Source: an uncultured Chloroflexota bacterium (GTDB lineage: Bacteria > Chloroflexota > Limnocylindria > Limnocylindrales > CSP1-4). Taken from it: 6,020 bases of DNA. A program made the position numbers and the translations under genes. Shown piece after piece: positions 5,859 to 6,020 of this stretch. The notes under the pieces are model-generated. The model saw nothing but the letters and a program-made list of their open reading frames with translations. It was not told the DNA's origin and did no database searches. Every line of letters begins with the position of its first letter. Within the stretch, counting starts at the first letter, position 1. Location of the stretch: NCBI GenBank assembly GCA_903928275.1, contig CAIYQJ010000467.1, positions 1 through 6,020 of the forward strand, given 5' to 3'.

Positions 5859-6020
5859 GTGCCGGATACCAGCGCCCGGGGCGATCAATGGTGCCGGACG
5901 GCTGCCCCGTGCCGGATACCAGCGCCCGGGGCGATCAATGGTGCCGGACGGCTGCCCCGTGCCGGATACCAGCGCCCGGGGCGATCAATGGTGCCGGACG
6001 GCTGCCCCGTGCCGGATACC
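5859..6020. repeat. Perfect 50-bp tandem repeat, continuing past the window
   Basis: Units are 5859-5908, 5909-5958 and 5959-6008, then 12 bases of a fourth; I see no mismatch. Each unit contains the octamer GTGCCGGA twice, so it recurs at alternating 32- and 18-bp steps (5859, 5891, 5909, 5941, 5959, 5991, 6009). Each unit can also fold: GGGGC (5878-5882) with GCCCC (5904-5908) around a small GCC-GGAC-GGC hairpin. The period is not a multiple of three, so it is not a protein repeat. It is not a CRISPR array because the whole unit is identical, with no variable spacers. A minisatellite or a protein-binding array is possible. Confidence 0.9.

Noticed and set aside
5700..5888. Small minus-strand protein of 62 residues, with a VDTSV stretch recalling the start of PIN-domain toxins
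   Set aside because: The stretch comes eight residues before the end, so no PIN domain can follow; the start is a TTG within the tandem repeat with no ribosome site.
5859..6020. CRISPR array
   Set aside because: The complete 50-bp unit is identical in every copy; there are no variable spacers, and no cas genes are in view.

Overview
The window is GC-rich bacterial chromosomal DNA. The codon use, the Ala/Ser-rich linker after the lipobox of the binding protein, and a ribosomal protein S20 with a long Ala/Lys-rich tail suit a high-GC soil or freshwater bacterium. A Chloroflexota lineage (Limnocylindria-like) is my first guess and an actinobacterium the second. This placement is an inference from style, not from a marker comparison.

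Layout. Bases 1-428 hold no gene I can support; they look like a promoter plus a long 5' leader with a sizeable potential hairpin. Bases 429-4515 are a complete four-gene plus-strand operon for a type I ABC importer, in the order lipoprotein substrate-binding protein, permease 1, permease 2, ATPase. The gene junctions are 33 nt, a 4-nt ATGA overlap, and 29 nt. A small hairpin sits between the binding-protein gene and permease 1. Bases 4516-4731 are a convergent intergenic region with three GC-rich hairpins, partly built from 36-bp imperfect repeats that begin inside the last codons of the ATPase gene. Bases 5442-4732 (minus strand) encode ribosomal protein S20 (rpsT) with a C-terminal extension of about 139 residues. 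Bases 5443-5858 hold the rpsT leader, a probable promoter and GC-rich repeats, without a convincing gene. From 5859 to the window end runs a perfect 50-bp tandem repeat (three full units and the start of a fourth) that continues past the edge.

How it works together. The binding protein would be lipid-anchored outside the membrane and deliver a small solute to a channel made of the two permeases. The PotA-type ATPase, with its TOBE regulatory domain, would power uptake. The architecture is that of the polyamine/ferric iron/thiamine/phosphonate importer group, but the sequence alone does not settle the substrate. rpsT is an unrelated housekeeping gene facing the operon. I do not see a clearly new biological system. 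The points most worth checking are the 50-bp repeat with an inverted relative about 150 bp away, the basic S20 tail, and the structured leader of the transporter operon.
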